NCBI RefSeq assembly: GCF_014836715.1
Contig: NZ_JACSQI010000003.1
Coordinates: 3,890-67,889 of the forward strand
From: Escherichia whittamii
GTDB lineage: Bacteria > Pseudomonadota > Gammaproteobacteria > Enterobacterales > Enterobacteriaceae
DNA: 64,000 bases
Direction: 5' to 3'
Shown here: piece by piece, positions 12,623 through 23,169 of the stretch
Numbering within the stretch: position 1 is the first letter of the stretch
Layout of the letters: every line of letters starts with the position of its first letter
Made by a program: the position numbers and the translations under genes
Notes under the pieces: model-generated
Databases searched by the model: none
Seen by the model: only the letters and a program-made list of their open reading frames with translations
Told to the model about the DNA's origin: nothing

Positions 12623-14133
12623 TCCTTCAATCCCAGACGTTTCGCCAACCGATGCAGGTTGGCGACGTCAGTTTCCAGCATCCGCGCACAGGCAGCCCAG
12701 TTGTGATTATTTTGTGCCAGTGCCTGGCGAATGGTTTCACGCTGGAACTCTTCTGTCGCTTCACGCAGGTTTTGCTTAACGACGGGCATTGTCGTCACTT
12801 CTGCCGGCGGCAACGTCACCTCAGGAAAAGCAAAATGTTGCGCCTCAAGAATCACTTCATCGCCGCTGCGGGTCGCTCTCGCCAGCACTACCGCCCGATG
12901 AATAGCATGTTCCAGTTCGCGCACGTTTCCCGGAAAACTGTAGTGTTGCAGTAAATTTCTCGCCCCGGAACTTAATACCACGCGGGAAAGCCCCAGCCGC
13001 AGACGGCACTGCTCACAGAAATACCCCGCCAGCAGAATGACGTCATCGCCCCGCTCACGCAGAGGCGGCACCGAAAGCGGAAACACGCTCAGGCGATGGA
13101 ACAAGTCGGCGCGAAATCGCCCTGCCAGCACCTCTTCGCGCAAGTCGCGATTAGTCGCCGCCAACACGCGCACATCGACCCGCAAACTGCGGTCATCGCC
13201 AACGCGCTGAATATCGCCATACTGTAACACCCGCAGCAGCTTGGCCTGCAATGCCAGAGACAGCTCGCCAATCTCATCCAGAAATAGCGTGCCGTTATCC
13301 GCCATTTCAAACTTCCCGCTGCGGTTACTGATAGCGCCAGTAAACGCCCCTTTTACATGCCCGAACAACTCACTTTCCGCGACACTTTCCGGCAGTGCGG
13401 CACAGTTGAGATAGACCAGCGGATTCACCGCCCGCGGCGAGGCTTCATGAATCGCTTTCGCCACCAACTCCTTACCCGTTCCCGTCTCACCGCTGATTAA
13501 GACGTTGAGATCGGACGCCGCCACAATCTCAATCTCTTTTTTCAGTTGCGTCATGCCAGGCGACAGACCGATCATCTGCGTCTGTTTCACCGCTTCAAAC
13601 GGCGCGACATCCCCTGGCAGCATATTCTGGCTTTCCAGTTGTTCAATCAGCAACGCATTGCTTAACGCCCCCGCCGCCAGCGCGGCAATCAGCCGTAACT
13701 CTTCATCGCTGAAAACATCGAACTGGTCGGGCTGCATCCCGTCGAGCGTCAGTGCGCCGATCAGGTTTTGTCCGGCAAACAACGGCAGGCCAACACAGGC
13801 GTGAACTTTCAGACTCTCCTGCCCGGGAATCAAACCGTCATAGGGATCGGGCAATTCACTGTCTGCGGGAAAACGCACCACATCACCCGCGCGGGCAATC
13901 GCTTCCAGCCGTGGATGTCCTTCCAGCGCAAAACGTCTGCCGAGTACATCCTTCGCCAGCCCGTCGATGGCAAGCGGAATAAACTGCCGCGAATCGTAAC
14001 GCAACAGCGCGGACGCATCACACTCCAGCACCTGACGCAGCGTGGTGATCAGGCGCTGAAAACGATCCTGATGACCAATCCCACGCTGCAATTCGATGGC
14101 GATATTCGCCAGCACATCAACGGAAAAACTCAT
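12619..14133 (-). CDS. norR: NO-sensing sigma-54 activator NorR
   Basis: Activates norVW when nitric oxide binds a mononuclear iron in its GAF domain. I start at [12 protein letters not shown] for 504 residues, as in K-12; a 25-codon upstream extension has no support. Domains are GAF (about 1-170), AAA+ (Walker A GETGTGKE, sigma-54 contact loop GAFTGA, about 187-425) and a C-terminal Fis-type helix-turn-helix ([28 protein letters not shown]). It is divergent from norV, with its binding sites lying just upstream of its own start. Confidence 0.97.
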   Translation of the reverse strand: MSFSVDVLANIAIELQRGIGHQDRFQRLITTLRQVLECDASALLRYDSRQFIPLAIDGLAKDVLGRRFALEGHPRLEAIARAGDVVRFPADSELPDPYDGLIPGQESLKVHACVGLPLFAGQNLIGALTLDGMQPDQFDVFSDEELRLIAALAAGALSNALLIEQLESQNMLPGDVAPFEAVKQTQMIGLSPGMTQLKKEIEIVAASDLNVLISGETGTGKELVAKAIHEASPRAVNPLVYLNCAALPESVAESELFGHVKGAFTGAISNRSGKFEMADNGTLFLDEIGELSLALQAKLLRVLQYGDIQRVGDDRSLRVDVRVLAATNRDLREEVLAGRFRADLFHRLSVFPLSVPPLRERGDDVILLAGYFCEQCRLRLGLSRVVLSSGARNLLQHYSFPGNVRELEHAIHRAVVLARATRSGDEVILEAQHFAFPEVTLPPAEVTTMPVVKQNLREATEEFQRETIRQALAQNNHNWAACARMLETDVANLHRLAKRLGLKD

Positions 14134-14145
14134 CTTTGCCTCACT

Positions 14146-14201
14146 GTCAATTTGACTATAGATATTGTCATATCGACCATTTGATGGATAGTCATTTTGA
14201 C
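14146..14201. promoter_or_regulatory. Three NorR binding sites
   Basis: Three 11-base palindromes lie in a row: GTCAATTTGAC (14146-14156), GTCATATCGAC (14167-14177) and GTCATTTTGAC (14191-14201), each with GT-N7-AC as in the known NorR enhancer sites. They lie 56-111 bases upstream of the -24 element of norV and next to the norR start, so NorR should activate norVW and may repress its own gene. Confidence 0.88.
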
Positions 14202-14256
14202 TACTCATTAATGAGCATAAATAAATTTATATAGCAAAAACAATCAGATAAAAAAC

Positions 14257-14272
14257 TGGCACGCAATCTGCA
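14257..14272 (+). promoter_or_regulatory. Sigma-54 promoter of norVW
   Basis: TGGCACGCAATCTGCA matches the -24/-12 consensus (TGGCAC, 5 bases, then TGC) and stands 48 bases before the norV ATG, downstream of the three NorR sites. Confidence 0.88.
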
Positions 14273-14319
14273 ATTAACAAGACATCTTTTTAGAACACGC
14301 TGAATAAATTGAGGTTGCT

Positions 14320-15759
14320 ATGTCTATTGTGGTGAAAAATAACATTCATTGGGTGGGTCAACGTGACTGGGAAGTGCGTGATTTTCACGGCACGGAATAT
14401 AAAACGCTGCGCGGCAGCAGCTACAACAGCTACCTCATTCGTGAAGAAAAAAATGTACTTATCGACACCGTTGACCATAAATTCAGCCGCGAATTTGTGC
14501 AGAACCTGCGTAATGAAATCGATCTGGCGGATATCGATTACATCGTGATTAACCATGCTGAAGAGGATCACGCCGGGGCGCTGACCGAACTGATGGCGCA
14601 AATTCCGGATACACCGATCTACTGCACTGCAAACGCCATCGACTCAATAAATGGTCATCACCATCATCCGGAGTGGAATTTCAACGTGGTGAAAACCGGT
14701 GACACGCTGGATATCGGTAACGGCAAGCAACTCATTTTTGTCGAAACGCCAATGCTGCACTGGCCGGACAGTATGATGACTTACCTGACGGGCGACGCGG
14801 TGCTGTTCAGTAACGATGCCTTCGGTCAGCACTACTGCGACGAGCATCTGTTCAACGATGAAGTGGATCAGACGGAGCTTTTCGAGCAGTGCCAGCGTTA
14901 CTACGCCAATATCCTGACGCCGTTCAGCCGCCTGGTGACACCGAAAATCAACGAGATTCTGGGCTTTAATTTGCCGGTCGATATGATTGCCACCTCTCAC
15001 GGTGTGGTGTGGCGCGATAACCCGACGCAAATTGTCGAGCTGTACCTGAAATGGGCGGCGGATTATCAGGAAGACAGAATCACCATTTTCTACGACACCA
15101 TGTCGAATAACACCCGCATGATGGCTGACGCTATCGCCCAGGGGATTGCGGAAACCGACCCGCGCGTAGCGGTGAAAATTTTCAACGTTGCCCGAAGCGA
15201 TAAAAACGAAATCCTGACCAATGTCTTCCGCTCAAAAGGCGTGCTGGTCGGCACTTCGACGATGAATAACGTGATGATGCCGAAAATCGCCGGGCTGGTG
15301 GAGGAGATGACCGGGTTGCGCTTCCGTAACAAACGCGCCAGTGCTTTCGGCTCTCATGGCTGGAGCGGCGGTGCGGTGGATCGTCTTTCCACGCGCTTGC
15401 AGGATGCAGGTTTCGAAATGTCACTGAGCCTGAAAGCCAAATGGCGCCCAGACCAGGACGCACTGGAGTTATGCCGTGAACACGGTCGCGAAATCGCCCG
15501 TCAGTGGGCGCTCGCGCCGCTGCCGCAGAACACGGTGAATACGGTGGTTAAAGAAGAAACTTGTGCCACCACAACGGCTGATCTCGGCCCACGGATGCAG
15601 TGCAGCGTCTGCCAGTGGATTTACGATCCAGCAAAAGGCGAGCCAATGCAGGACGTTGCGCCAGGAACGCCGTGGAGTGAAGTCCCGGATAACTTCCTCT
15701 GCCCTGAATGTTCCCTCGGCAAAGACGTCTTTGACGAACTGGCATCGGAGGCAAAATGA
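14320..15759 (+). CDS. norV: Anaerobic nitric oxide reductase flavorubredoxin NorV
   Basis: Reduces NO to N2O under anaerobic conditions. The 479-residue protein has an N-terminal beta-lactamase-like di-iron domain, with NHAEEDHAG giving His79, Glu81, Asp83 and His84. A flavodoxin domain (about 250-400, [13 protein letters not shown]) binds FMN. The C-terminal rubredoxin has CSVC...CPEC (about 427-465). The full length is present; some pathogenic E. coli carry a deletion in this gene, and this copy does not. It overlaps norW by four bases. Confidence 0.97.
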   Translation: MSIVVKNNIHWVGQRDWEVRDFHGTEYKTLRGSSYNSYLIREEKNVLIDTVDHKFSREFVQNLRNEIDLADIDYIVINHAEEDHAGALTELMAQIPDTPIYCTANAIDSINGHHHHPEWNFNVVKTGDTLDIGNGKQLIFVETPMLHWPDSMMTYLTGDAVLFSNDAFGQHYCDEHLFNDEVDQTELFEQCQRYYANILTPFSRLVTPKINEILGFNLPVDMIATSHGVVWRDNPTQIVELYLKWAADYQEDRITIFYDTMSNNTRMMADAIAQGIAETDPRVAVKIFNVARSDKNEILTNVFRSKGVLVGTSTMNNVMMPKIAGLVEEMTGLRFRNKRASAFGSHGWSGGAVDRLSTRLQDAGFEMSLSLKAKWRPDQDALELCREHGREIARQWALAPLPQNTVNTVVKEETCATTTADLGPRMQCSVCQWIYDPAKGEPMQDVAPGTPWSEVPDNFLCPECSLGKDVFDELASEAK

Positions 15760-16889
15760 GCAACGGCATTGTGATCATTGGTTCGGGCTTCGCCGCCCGC
15801 CAACTGGTGAAAAATATTCGCAAACAGGACGCCAGTATTCCATTAACCCTGATTGCCGCCGATAGCATGGATGAGTACAACAAACCTGACCTCAGCCATG
15901 TTATCAGTCAGGGGCAACGTGCCGACGACCTTACCCGCCAGACGGCGGGAGAATTTGCCGAACAGTTTAATCTGCGCCTGTTTCCGCAAACCTGGGTGAC
16001 GGATATCGATGCCGAAGCCCATGTGGTGAAAAGCCAGAATAATCAGTGGCAATACGAAAAATTAGTGCTGGCAACCGGTGCCAGCGCCTTTGTCCCGCCA
16101 GTGCCTGGGCGTGAGTTAATGCTTACTTTAAACAGTCAGCAAGAGTATCGCGCCTGTGAAACACAACTGCGGGATGCCCGACGCGTGTTGATTGTTGGCG
16201 GTGGTTTGATTGGTAGTGAACTGGCGATGGATTTTTGTCGGGCAGGCAAAGCGGTAACGCTAATCGACAACGCTGCAAGTATTCTGGCGTCGTTAATGCC
16301 ACCGGAAGTAAGCAGTCGCTTACAGCATCGGTTGACAGAGATGGGTGTCCATCTGCTGCTGAAATCTCAGTTGCTGGGGCTGGAAAAAACGGATTCTGGC
16401 ATTCAGGCAAGGCTGGACCGTCAGCGTACCATCGAAGTGGATGCGGTAATTGCCGCCACCGGACTACGCCCGGAAACCGCGCTGGCACGACGCGCCGGGC
16501 TGACGATTAATCGCGGCGTTTGCGTCGATAGCTATCTGCAAACCAGTAATGCCGATATTTACGCGCTGGGCGATTGCGCAGAGATTAACGGTCAGGTGCT
16601 GCCGTTCCTGCAGCCAATTCAACTTAGCGCAATGGTGCTGGCAAAAAATCTTCTTGGCAACAACACGCCGCTGAAACTTCCGGCGATGCTGGTAAAAATC
16701 AAAACGCCGGAATTACCGCTGCATCTGGCAGGGGAAACCCAGCGTCGGGATTTGCGCTGGCAGATTTGTACTGAAAGCCAGGGGATGGTGGCGCGCGGCG
16801 TTGACGATGCCGACCAGCTTCGTGCCTTTGTGGTCAGTGAGGATCGGATGAAAGAGGCGTTTGGATTGTTGAAAACGTTGCCAGTGTAG
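15756..16889 (+). CDS. norW: NADH:flavorubredoxin reductase NorW
   Basis: Passes electrons from NADH to the rubredoxin domain of NorV. The 377 residues have two nucleotide-binding regions, [16 protein letters not shown] at the N-terminus for FAD and [17 protein letters not shown] (about 146-162) for NADH, plus the late FAD motif [11 protein letters not shown]. It is translationally coupled to norV through ATGA. A BIME follows, then convergent hypF. Confidence 0.96.
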   Translation: MSNGIVIIGSGFAARQLVKNIRKQDASIPLTLIAADSMDEYNKPDLSHVISQGQRADDLTRQTAGEFAEQFNLRLFPQTWVTDIDAEAHVVKSQNNQWQYEKLVLATGASAFVPPVPGRELMLTLNSQQEYRACETQLRDARRVLIVGGGLIGSELAMDFCRAGKAVTLIDNAASILASLMPPEVSSRLQHRLTEMGVHLLLKSQLLGLEKTDSGIQARLDRQRTIEVDAVIAATGLRPETALARRAGLTINRGVCVDSYLQTSNADIYALGDCAEINGQVLPFLQPIQLSAMVLAKNLLGNNTPLKLPAMLVKIKTPELPLHLAGETQRRDLRWQICTESQGMVARGVDDADQLRAFVVSEDRMKEAFGLLKTLPV

Positions 16890-16910
16890 GCGGGCTACTG
16901 TACCTAAAAT

Positions 16911-16992
<82 letters not shown>

Positions 16993-17016
16993 AATGGTGT
17001 CCAAATGCAACACGCT

Positions 17017-19269
17017 TTATCCGTTCTGGACTTCACCCGCTAACCAACGCGCCGCAGCAATCACCCCCTGCCCCAGAGACAACCCGCCATCACCCGCCGG
17101 TAAATTTTGCGGAAAGAGCAACGTGAAATCAGCGAGATAATGCGCCAGACGTGCACGCAGCAAACGGTTATGAATAACCCCACCACTAAATACCAGCGTA
17201 GTGATACCGCGCATCGTTGCCTGCTCACGCATCAACGCGGCAAAACCGTGCGCCAGCGCATCATGAAATACCCACGCTCGTTGATTAACCGGGGCGTGCC
17301 AGTTCAGCCACTGCTGCCAGAAGGTGGCGAGATCCAGTTGATTATCCACCAACGGCATCGTCACCGGATGCGTCACTCCGAGGCACGAAGCCGCCAGCGC
17401 CTCCAGAGCACAAGCCGCTTCGCCTTCATAACTTAACGTCGCTGGCGCACAGCCCAGCGCCGCCGCCACAGCGTCGAACAAACGCCCACACGATGACGCC
17501 AGCGGCGCGTTAATTCCACGCTCAATGGCCCGCGCCAGCACGCTCCAGTTTTGCTGTTGCACACTCGTCGTTTCGGGATAATTCTGCCACTCAGGCACAA
17601 AGCGCAGGCACTGTGCCAGCAGGTTTCGCCACGGCTGCTTTGCGGCAAGATCGCCACCAGCAAGCGCCACCGCAGGCAAGCCGCCCAGGTGCTCGCATTC
17701 ACGATAGTTCACCCGCAGGCACTCGCCGCCCCACAACGCGCCGTTCTCCCCCATACCAATACCGTCGAGCGTCAAAGCAATGACATCACCGCCATCCAGC
17801 GGCCACTGATGCTCTGCCAGACACGCAGCTGCGTGGGCATGATGATGCAGCACCGTTTGCGTCGGCAGATTCATCTCGCGCGCCCACTGGCTGGAGACAT
17901 AGCCCGGATGCGCGTCATGCACAACGTATTGCGGGGTGAAATCGTAGATGTTTTGCATCAGGCGTAACGCATCGCGCCACTGCATCTGGATGCCATCGTC
18001 ACTTAAATCGCCCAGATGCTGACTCAACACCGCTTGTTCACCGCGCACCAGACAGAAGGTATTTTTCAGATCCGCGCCGAGGCACAGCACAGGCGGAACA
18101 TTTTTAAAGCCCGGAGGCAAAGCCAGCGCGTCCGGTACATACCCCCGCGAACGGCGCAGCATTTCGCCGCTTTCGCGCACCACCGAATCATCCATCCGCT
18201 GAACGATGTCACGGTTATGTATCAAGAATCCGTCGGCAATGCCCTGCAAATCGTCCAGCGCCTGTTCGTTGCTGATAGCCGGTGGTTTGCCGCTCAGGTT
18301 GCCGGAGGTCATCACCATCGGGCATTGCAACTCCTGTAACAGCAAATGCTGGAGCGGGTTTGCAGGCAACAACACCCCCACTTCGTTAAGGCCAGGGGCG
18401 ATATCGTCACAAAGTGCAGGAACGTATTTTTTATCCACCAGCACAATCGGCGCGGCGGGCGTGGTGAGTAACTGGCGGGCAGCGTCTGGTAAACCTTCTG
18501 CCGTTGGCAACATAACCGCCAGCGGTTTCGCCGGGCGATGTTTGCGCGCCCGAAGTGTCGCCACCGCGTTACTGTTACGCGCATCGCAGGCGAGATGAAA
18601 TCCGCCAATTCCTTTGATGGCGACAATGTTGCCCGCTTTTAGCTGTGCGATAGCCGCCTGTAATGCCGCTTCTTGTTCGGCACGTTCGCCATGACTTACC
18701 CATTCAAGATGCGGACCACACTCCGGGCAGGCCACCGGCTGGGCGTGAAAGCGACGGTCAAGCGGGTCGCGATATTCTTTATCACAGGCCGGACACAACG
18801 GAAACGCCGCCATCACGGTAAACGGGCGGTCATAAGGCATCGCGCGAATAATGGTGAAACGCGGGCCGCAGTGGGTACAGTTGATAAACGGATAACGCCA
18901 GCGCCGCTCGCCTGGGGTATTCATTTCGGCAAGACACGCTGGACAAGTGGCGGCATCGGGAACAATTTGCGTATTCATGGCGCCGCCTGCGCTCTGGCGG
19001 ATAGTGAACTCAGTGGGCAGTTGTGACCAGATAAACGGTTCACGCTCAACGCTATCGATACGTGCCAACGGCGGGCAGTGCAGATGCAATTGCGCAAGAA
19101 ACGTTTCCGGGTCTTCCAGCAGTCGGACTTCTACGCCATCGCCGTCATTACAGACATCGCCGTGAAGATTTAATTGCTGTGCCAGTTGCCAGACAAACGG
19201 ACGAAAACCGACGCCCTGCACTTTGCCACGAATACGCAGTTGGACACCGCAAGAAGTGTTTTTTGCCAT
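17017..19269 (-). CDS. hypF: Carbamoyltransferase HypF
   Basis: Makes the thiocarboxamide on HypE Cys from carbamoyl phosphate, the source of the CN ligands of [NiFe]-hydrogenases. The start giving [10 protein letters not shown] yields 750 residues, the E. coli length. Domains are an acylphosphatase-like part (1-90, [13 protein letters not shown]), two zinc fingers with CPACLAEM...CTHCG and CPACDKEY...CPECG, a YrdC-like domain (about 200-380, [11 protein letters not shown]) and a Kae1-like domain with [13 protein letters not shown] and a C-terminal SGGVIHN. It lies downstream of hydN and is probably in one operon with it. Confidence 0.97.
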   Translation of the reverse strand: MAKNTSCGVQLRIRGKVQGVGFRPFVWQLAQQLNLHGDVCNDGDGVEVRLLEDPETFLAQLHLHCPPLARIDSVEREPFIWSQLPTEFTIRQSAGGAMNTQIVPDAATCPACLAEMNTPGERRWRYPFINCTHCGPRFTIIRAMPYDRPFTVMAAFPLCPACDKEYRDPLDRRFHAQPVACPECGPHLEWVSHGERAEQEAALQAAIAQLKAGNIVAIKGIGGFHLACDARNSNAVATLRARKHRPAKPLAVMLPTAEGLPDAARQLLTTPAAPIVLVDKKYVPALCDDIAPGLNEVGVLLPANPLQHLLLQELQCPMVMTSGNLSGKPPAISNEQALDDLQGIADGFLIHNRDIVQRMDDSVVRESGEMLRRSRGYVPDALALPPGFKNVPPVLCLGADLKNTFCLVRGEQAVLSQHLGDLSDDGIQMQWRDALRLMQNIYDFTPQYVVHDAHPGYVSSQWAREMNLPTQTVLHHHAHAAACLAEHQWPLDGGDVIALTLDGIGMGENGALWGGECLRVNYRECEHLGGLPAVALAGGDLAAKQPWRNLLAQCLRFVPEWQNYPETTSVQQQNWSVLARAIERGINAPLASSCGRLFDAVAAALGCAPATLSYEGEAACALEALAASCLGVTHPVTMPLVDNQLDLATFWQQWLNWHAPVNQRAWVFHDALAHGFAALMREQATMRGITTLVFSGGVIHNRLLRARLAHYLADFTLLFPQNLPAGDGGLSLGQGVIAAARWLAGEVQNG

Positions 19270-19307
19270 TGAGTTATTCCCGCCATCATGAATTGCGTAA
19301 CCCGCCC

Positions 19308-19338
19308 TGCCGGACACGACCGCATCGCATCCGGCAGT
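19308..19338. repeat. REP-like element between hydN and hypF
   Basis: TGCCGGA (19308-19314) and TCCGGCA (19331-19337) bracket GCATCGCA in the 150-base gap between hydN and hypF. This is a single REP-type unit, probably transcribed within the hydN-hypF message. Confidence 0.65.
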
Positions 19339-19421
19339 CACAGGTCGGCGATATCGCCCACTCCGTATTCTACGAATATTTCCGGGAATTCCTTTGATGC
19401 CAGAACAGTTCTGTAAGATTT

Positions 19422-19949
19422 TTAGAACATCAGCGCTGTGCGGCGGCGTTTTTCTGCGCTCAACTGTTCAAGTTTATTACGATCGACACAAATCAGCGCA
19501 TGGGTCGGGCAAGCCGCCATACACGCCGGGCCGTCTTCACGATGGTTACAGAGGTCGCATTTATTAGCTTCGGCTTTGTCAGCTCGTACGTTAAGTCCCG
19601 CGCCGCTGTTGCGAATCACCGGACGCACCACCACTTCCATCGCGCCATACGGGCAAGCCACAACGCAGGTTTTGCAACCAATGCAGCGTTCCTGCATCAC
19701 ATGAACAAACCCTTTATCACGGCTGATAGCACCATTCGGGCAGACGTTAGCGCACGGTGCATCTTCACACTGACGGCAGACTGTCGCCGTGGAAATGTTC
19801 ACACCTTTAATGACATGGATACGCGGTAAAAAAGTTTCCGGGGTCAGCGATGCACAGTCCTGATTTTCCTGATGAGAAACCACGCACGCCACTTCACAGG
19901 TACGGCAACCAATACATTTACTCGCGTCAGCAATGATGAAACGGTTCAT
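19422..19949 (-). CDS. hydN: Ferredoxin-type protein HydN
   Basis: An iron-sulfur protein linked to formate dehydrogenase H and hydrogenase 3 function; its exact electron partners are not settled. The start at [12 protein letters not shown] gives 175 residues. It has four CxxCxxCxxxC-type clusters ([52 protein letters not shown]), as in the HycB family, to which it is clearly related. It is under an upstream -24/-12 element with FhlA-type palindromes. In K-12, as I recall it, ascG follows on this side; here another gene does. Confidence 0.95.
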   Translation of the reverse strand: MNRFIIADASKCIGCRTCEVACVVSHQENQDCASLTPETFLPRIHVIKGVNISTATVCRQCEDAPCANVCPNGAISRDKGFVHVMQERCIGCKTCVVACPYGAMEVVVRPVIRNSGAGLNVRADKAEANKCDLCNHREDGPACMAACPTHALICVDRNKLEQLSAEKRRRTALMF

Positions 19950-19988
19950 CAAATTCTCCAGCAATGACAGTTAATGCGCCGATACATA

Positions 19989-20003
19989 CACAAATCATGC
20001 CAA
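19989..20003 (-). promoter_or_regulatory. Probable sigma-54 promoter of hydN-hypF
   Basis: The reverse strand reads TTGGCATGATTTGTG, with GG at -24 and TTTGT at -12, a weaker match than the hyc and hyp promoters. It is 40 bases upstream of hydN and downstream (in transcription order) of an FhlA-type palindrome. Confidence 0.6.
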
Positions 20004-20057
20004 TTCTTAATTGACTGTTATTTAAGGAAATTAAATTCTGTGGTGCAGGAAAAACGA

Positions 20058-20083
20058 TGTCATCGACACTAGTGACGATGACA
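20058..20083. promoter_or_regulatory. Inverted repeat upstream of hydN, candidate FhlA site
   Basis: TGTCATCG (20058-20065) and CGATGACA (20076-20083) are perfect inverted copies around a 10-base centre containing CACTAGTG. The arms share TGTCAT and CGA elements with the palindromes beside hycA, hycB and hypA. It lies about 55 bases upstream of the hydN -24 element, a normal enhancer distance. Confidence 0.6.
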
Positions 20084-20135
20084 TGTGATGACAGTGTTTA
20101 TCGCAAAAGAGCAATGAGGGAGTCGCGGTGGATCA

Positions 20136-20170
20136 GTGTAGGCCCGATAAGCGTAGCGCATCGGGCAATC
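20136..20170. repeat. REP element after the unrecognised gene
   Basis: GTGTAGGCCCGATAAGCGTAGCGCATCGGGC is a REP unit with GCCCGAT and ATCGGGC arms. It stands between the hydN control region and the end of the gene at 20183-20956. Confidence 0.8.
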
Positions 20171-20182
20171 TGGCGTTTGCCA

Positions 20183-20956
20183 TTAGTTCTGATTCACCCC
20201 ATCAAGAACATCCCCCGTTATCAAACAACGTTGCGTCAGCGTCAGATCTTCCGTTTGCGGGTCGCGTCCAGCGATGGGTTTGAGAACGAGTTTACGGTTG
20301 GGGGTATAAGTAAAACGCGTGAGTGCGGGATAGCTTAACTTACCAAACCAGCCGTGAATACGCTGCCATTTGGCGTCTTTTACCTGATACAAACTGGTTA
20401 GCCAGTAACCGGAATCAAACTGCATATCCAGCAATTGCGTGTGACCATTACCTTGCAAATCCAGCAAATCATCAACGCCAGTTTCGCTTGCGGTGTAGAA
20501 TCCCCAGGGTTCAAAGACACAGGGACGACCTTCGTGTGTGAACGTCAACAGGATTAAATGTGCATAAGGAGCCAGACCATTACCGGCACTGGGTAACCAG
20601 ATAACCAGATCCTGAATGCCGTTACGATCAAGATCGGCGCGATAGAGTTGCCCATTGCCCGCCATGTTTGCCAGCATACCCACAGGCACAGTCCAGGATT
20701 TACCGGCGCGGTCTTTTGCGGTTAATTGCCAGTCATCCTCTTCATTTGGCATCTTCTCAAGCGTCACGCCAGCAACGCCGACTTTTCTAAAATGCCAGTT
20801 TTGCTCGGTATAATAAGGCATAGTCAGGAGAGGTATCAGCGCCCGCTTTTGCGCGTATTCGCTGTCACTCATTGGCAGATATTCGGTAAAGCTGGTGGCC
20901 TGCGCAGGCAACACTAAGCTCAATAAAAAAGCGCACATCCCTGTCCTGATTTTCAA
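20183..20956 (-). CDS. Predicted exported protein of unknown function (257 aa)
   Basis: I do not recognise this gene; K-12, as I recall it, has the asc genes between hydN and hycI. It begins with TTG (MKIRTGMCAF) or with the internal ATG six codons later. The TTG start gives a better signal peptide, basic then hydrophobic, with a likely cleavage after PAQA (residue 20). The mature part has two motifs like those of VCBS/FG-GAP calcium-binding blades, DLDRNGIQDL (108-117) and DLQGNGHTQLL (166-176). Two cysteines (146 and 244) could form a disulfide. It starts only 24 bases after the hycI stop, on the same strand, so it may be read as a tenth gene of the hyc operon. A periplasmic location is inferred; the function is unknown. 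Confidence 0.8.
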   Translation of the reverse strand: MKIRTGMCAFLLSLVLPAQATSFTEYLPMSDSEYAQKRALIPLLTMPYYTEQNWHFRKVGVAGVTLEKMPNEEDDWQLTAKDRAGKSWTVPVGMLANMAGNGQLYRADLDRNGIQDLVIWLPSAGNGLAPYAHLILLTFTHEGRPCVFEPWGFYTASETGVDDLLDLQGNGHTQLLDMQFDSGYWLTSLYQVKDAKWQRIHGWFGKLSYPALTRFTYTPNRKLVLKPIAGRDPQTEDLTLTQRCLITGDVLDGVNQN

Positions 20957-20980
20957 TTCCCTGTATTCCTTACTGAAAAA

Positions 20981-21451
20981 CTACTCTTCTTCTACCGCTA
21001 ACTGCGCGAAGCCGCCGTTTCCTTCCCAGCCTTCCAGTCGCTGATAAACCGTTTCTACCGCATCTTTAATCGGCTGGGTCATCGGGTAGTAAAAACCGAC
21101 GATATCCGGCTGGATGCCGAGGAAAATCACTTCGCCAACGTCTTCTTTCAACTGGTCGATGAGATAGTTCAGCGGCATGTTATGGGTAGTCATCATAAAC
21201 ATCTCGGCGATGTCATCCGGGTCGATAATGCGGATCTCGCCGGGGTTTAGCCCCATATCCGTGGCGTCGACAATCAGCAGCCGTGTCGGGCGCAGTTCGC
21301 GGATGGCGACAATGTCGTTTTCCGGTGCGCTACCGCCGTCAATCACCACCCAGTTACCTTTCGGCGCGGCGGCGCACTTTTCCGCCAGCAGCGGACCTGC
21401 GCCATCATCGCCCATCATGCTATTGCCAACACAAAGTAAAACGTCAGTCAC
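20981..21451 (-). CDS. hycI: Hydrogenase 3 maturation protease HycI
   Basis: Cleaves the C-terminal peptide of pre-HycE after nickel has been inserted, locking the active site. It has 156 residues. The nickel-sensing residues of the HycI/HybD family are present: Asp16 (GNSMMGDDG), Asp62 (IVDATDMG) and His90 (MMTTHNMPLNYLI). It overlaps hycH by eight bases and is the last hyc gene known in E. coli. Confidence 0.97.
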   Translation of the reverse strand: MTDVLLCVGNSMMGDDGAGPLLAEKCAAAPKGNWVVIDGGSAPENDIVAIRELRPTRLLIVDATDMGLNPGEIRIIDPDDIAEMFMMTTHNMPLNYLIDQLKEDVGEVIFLGIQPDIVGFYYPMTQPIKDAVETVYQRLEGWEGNGGFAQLAVEEE

Positions 21452-21854
21452 GCAGTCTCCTCACCATCAAATAGATGGCGTTTTCCTGATGAATATCATG
21501 CAGCATACTTAACAGCATTGTACTCCATTCCTTCTGCTGCGAAGTTTGCGTTGCCCGGGCTTTATCGAATGCGTTGGCCAGCATCGGCACATGGTTAATG
21601 TCGATGACGATCTCACCATACTTCGGCACGCCTTCCATTTTGCGGCGGGCTTCGCTGCCCGCCTCCAGAGTAGCAATCCATGCCAGATAGTCATCCCACG
21701 GGCAGGTGAGCGCCGCTTCCAGGCAATCGATAACCCCAAGGTGGTGACCAATCGCCAGGCTGTAATAGACCACCTGCTGCGCCTCGGCGGGCGTGGCATC
21801 GTTCTCATCAATAAATTTACGGCTCAGTTGACTGAACACCACCTTTTCACTCAT
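21444..21854 (-). CDS. hycH: Formate hydrogenlyase maturation protein HycH
   Basis: Needed for assembly of hydrogenase 3 and thought to act as a chaperone for the precursor of HycE. It is 136 residues, soluble, with no cofactor motif that I can see, and contains [22 protein letters not shown]. It overlaps both hycG (four bases) and hycI (eight bases), so it is tightly coupled within the operon. Confidence 0.95.
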   Translation of the reverse strand: MSEKVVFSQLSRKFIDENDATPAEAQQVVYYSLAIGHHLGVIDCLEAALTCPWDDYLAWIATLEAGSEARRKMEGVPKYGEIVIDINHVPMLANAFDKARATQTSQQKEWSTMLLSMLHDIHQENAIYLMVRRLRD

Positions 21855-22618
21855 CGGATACGCGCCTCTTCAACAACATGATTCAGATGGCTGACAATCT
21901 CGTTCAGACGCGGATCGTTTTCCGCTTCCAGCCAGCGTGCAACCTGCTCTTCGCCCTGCCCTAACTGTGTCAGGAAATCATCGGCAATCTGGCGACCATA
22001 ACGGTAACCCGCCAGGCGGCGTGCTTCGCGATCTACTTTCACGCGCAGCGGCTGCACCATTTCCGGGTGCAGGATTTCTGCCGGTTGCTCATCCAGTTCG
22101 CCTGGCTCACGGGCGTGGATTTTCTGCTCCAGCAGGCCGAGCGCCATTGCAAAGCCGTACAGCGTAGCGGCAGGTGTTGGCGGGCAACCTGGAATGTAGA
22201 CATCCACTGGGACGATTTTATCCGTACCGCCCCACACGCAGTAGAGATCGTGGAAAATGCCGCCACTGTTGCCGCAGGCACCGTAGGAGATACAGATTTT
22301 AGGGTCCGGCGCGGACTGCCACGCACGTAGCGCAGGGGATCGCATCGCACGGGTGACCGCGCCGGTAAACAGTAAAATATCCGCATGACGCGGGGACGGA
22401 ACGACTTTAATGCCGAAGCGTTCTGCATCGAACAGCGGCGAAAGCGTGGCGAAAATCTCTATTTCGCAGCCGTTGCAGCCGCCACAGTCTACGCGGTAAA
22501 CGTAGGCAGAACGTTTGATTTTTTTCAGTAACGACGCCTTCATGCTGGCGATGGATTCATCCACCGTCATCGGGACCGGAATGCCGTTGGCGTCACGGGG
22601 GCCTAATAAATTGCTCAT
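21851..22618 (-). CDS. hycG: Hydrogenase 3 small subunit HycG
   Basis: The NuoB-like small subunit holding one [4Fe-4S] cluster that passes electrons to the nickel-iron site in HycE. The 255 residues include the cluster motif [12 protein letters not shown], later Cys at [10 protein letters not shown], and [10 protein letters not shown]. It overlaps hycF by one base and hycH by four. It sits in the cytoplasmic arm of the formate hydrogenlyase complex. Confidence 0.97.
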   Translation of the reverse strand: MSNLLGPRDANGIPVPMTVDESIASMKASLLKKIKRSAYVYRVDCGGCNGCEIEIFATLSPLFDAERFGIKVVPSPRHADILLFTGAVTRAMRSPALRAWQSAPDPKICISYGACGNSGGIFHDLYCVWGGTDKIVPVDVYIPGCPPTPAATLYGFAMALGLLEQKIHAREPGELDEQPAEILHPEMVQPLRVKVDREARRLAGYRYGRQIADDFLTQLGQGEEQVARWLEAENDPRLNEIVSHLNHVVEEARIR

Positions 22619-23160
22619 CAGATGGCCTCTTTCATATGGCGAGTCAGTTCAATACGGTCGGACGGCACCAGGCATTTCTGGCGCTTACATTCCGGGCAAG
22701 TCTCAAAGCTTTCGCGGTGGTTTTCCGCGCGGCTGTCGCCATTGTGCTTAAGCAGCGCAATGGCGTAATCGATCTCTTTCTGGACGGCGAAAGGACGATT
22801 ACAGACGCGGCAGTTGCACAGCGCGAAGCGGGACTGTTGCAGGAAGTCTTCTTTCTTCCACACTGCCAGTTCGTACTCTTGCGACAGTTTGATTGCCGCC
22901 GTCGGGCAGACTTCTTCACAGCGTCCACAGAAGATGCAGCGCCCGAGATTGAACTCCCACGCCAGCTCGCCGGTGGCGAGGTCAGTTTCAACCGTTAAGG
23001 CGTTTGACGGGCAGGCATTGACGCAGGCCGCGCAGCCAATGCACTGCTGCGGGTTCTGCTCTGGCTTACCACGGAAGTTTTTATCAACCGCAATCGGCTC
23101 CAGCGGATAAGACGAGGTCGCCGTGCCGGTTTTGATGACTTTTTTGATAAAGGTAAACAT
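22618..23160 (-). CDS. hycF: Formate hydrogenlyase iron-sulfur subunit HycF
   Basis: A NuoI-like protein carrying two [4Fe-4S] clusters, with [12 protein letters not shown] (about 41-52) and [12 protein letters not shown] (about 75-86). A C-terminal part with CNCRVC and CPECKRQKC may bind zinc or another cluster. The 180 residues equal the E. coli length. It connects the HycB electron entry to HycG. The gap to hycE is nine bases. Confidence 0.96.
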   Translation of the reverse strand: MFTFIKKVIKTGTATSSYPLEPIAVDKNFRGKPEQNPQQCIGCAACVNACPSNALTVETDLATGELAWEFNLGRCIFCGRCEEVCPTAAIKLSQEYELAVWKKEDFLQQSRFALCNCRVCNRPFAVQKEIDYAIALLKHNGDSRAENHRESFETCPECKRQKCLVPSDRIELTRHMKEAI

Positions 23161-23169
23161 GGCGATTCC

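Noticed and set aside
14133-14208. A 529-residue NorR with an upstream start
   Set aside because: The extension would run through the NorR binding sites; the GAF domain begins at [12 protein letters not shown] as in the known protein.
19269-19341. A longer HypF starting at the ATG upstream (774 residues)
   Set aside because: The added 24 residues cross REP-like DNA and are not part of the family; [19 protein letters not shown] is the usual N-terminus.
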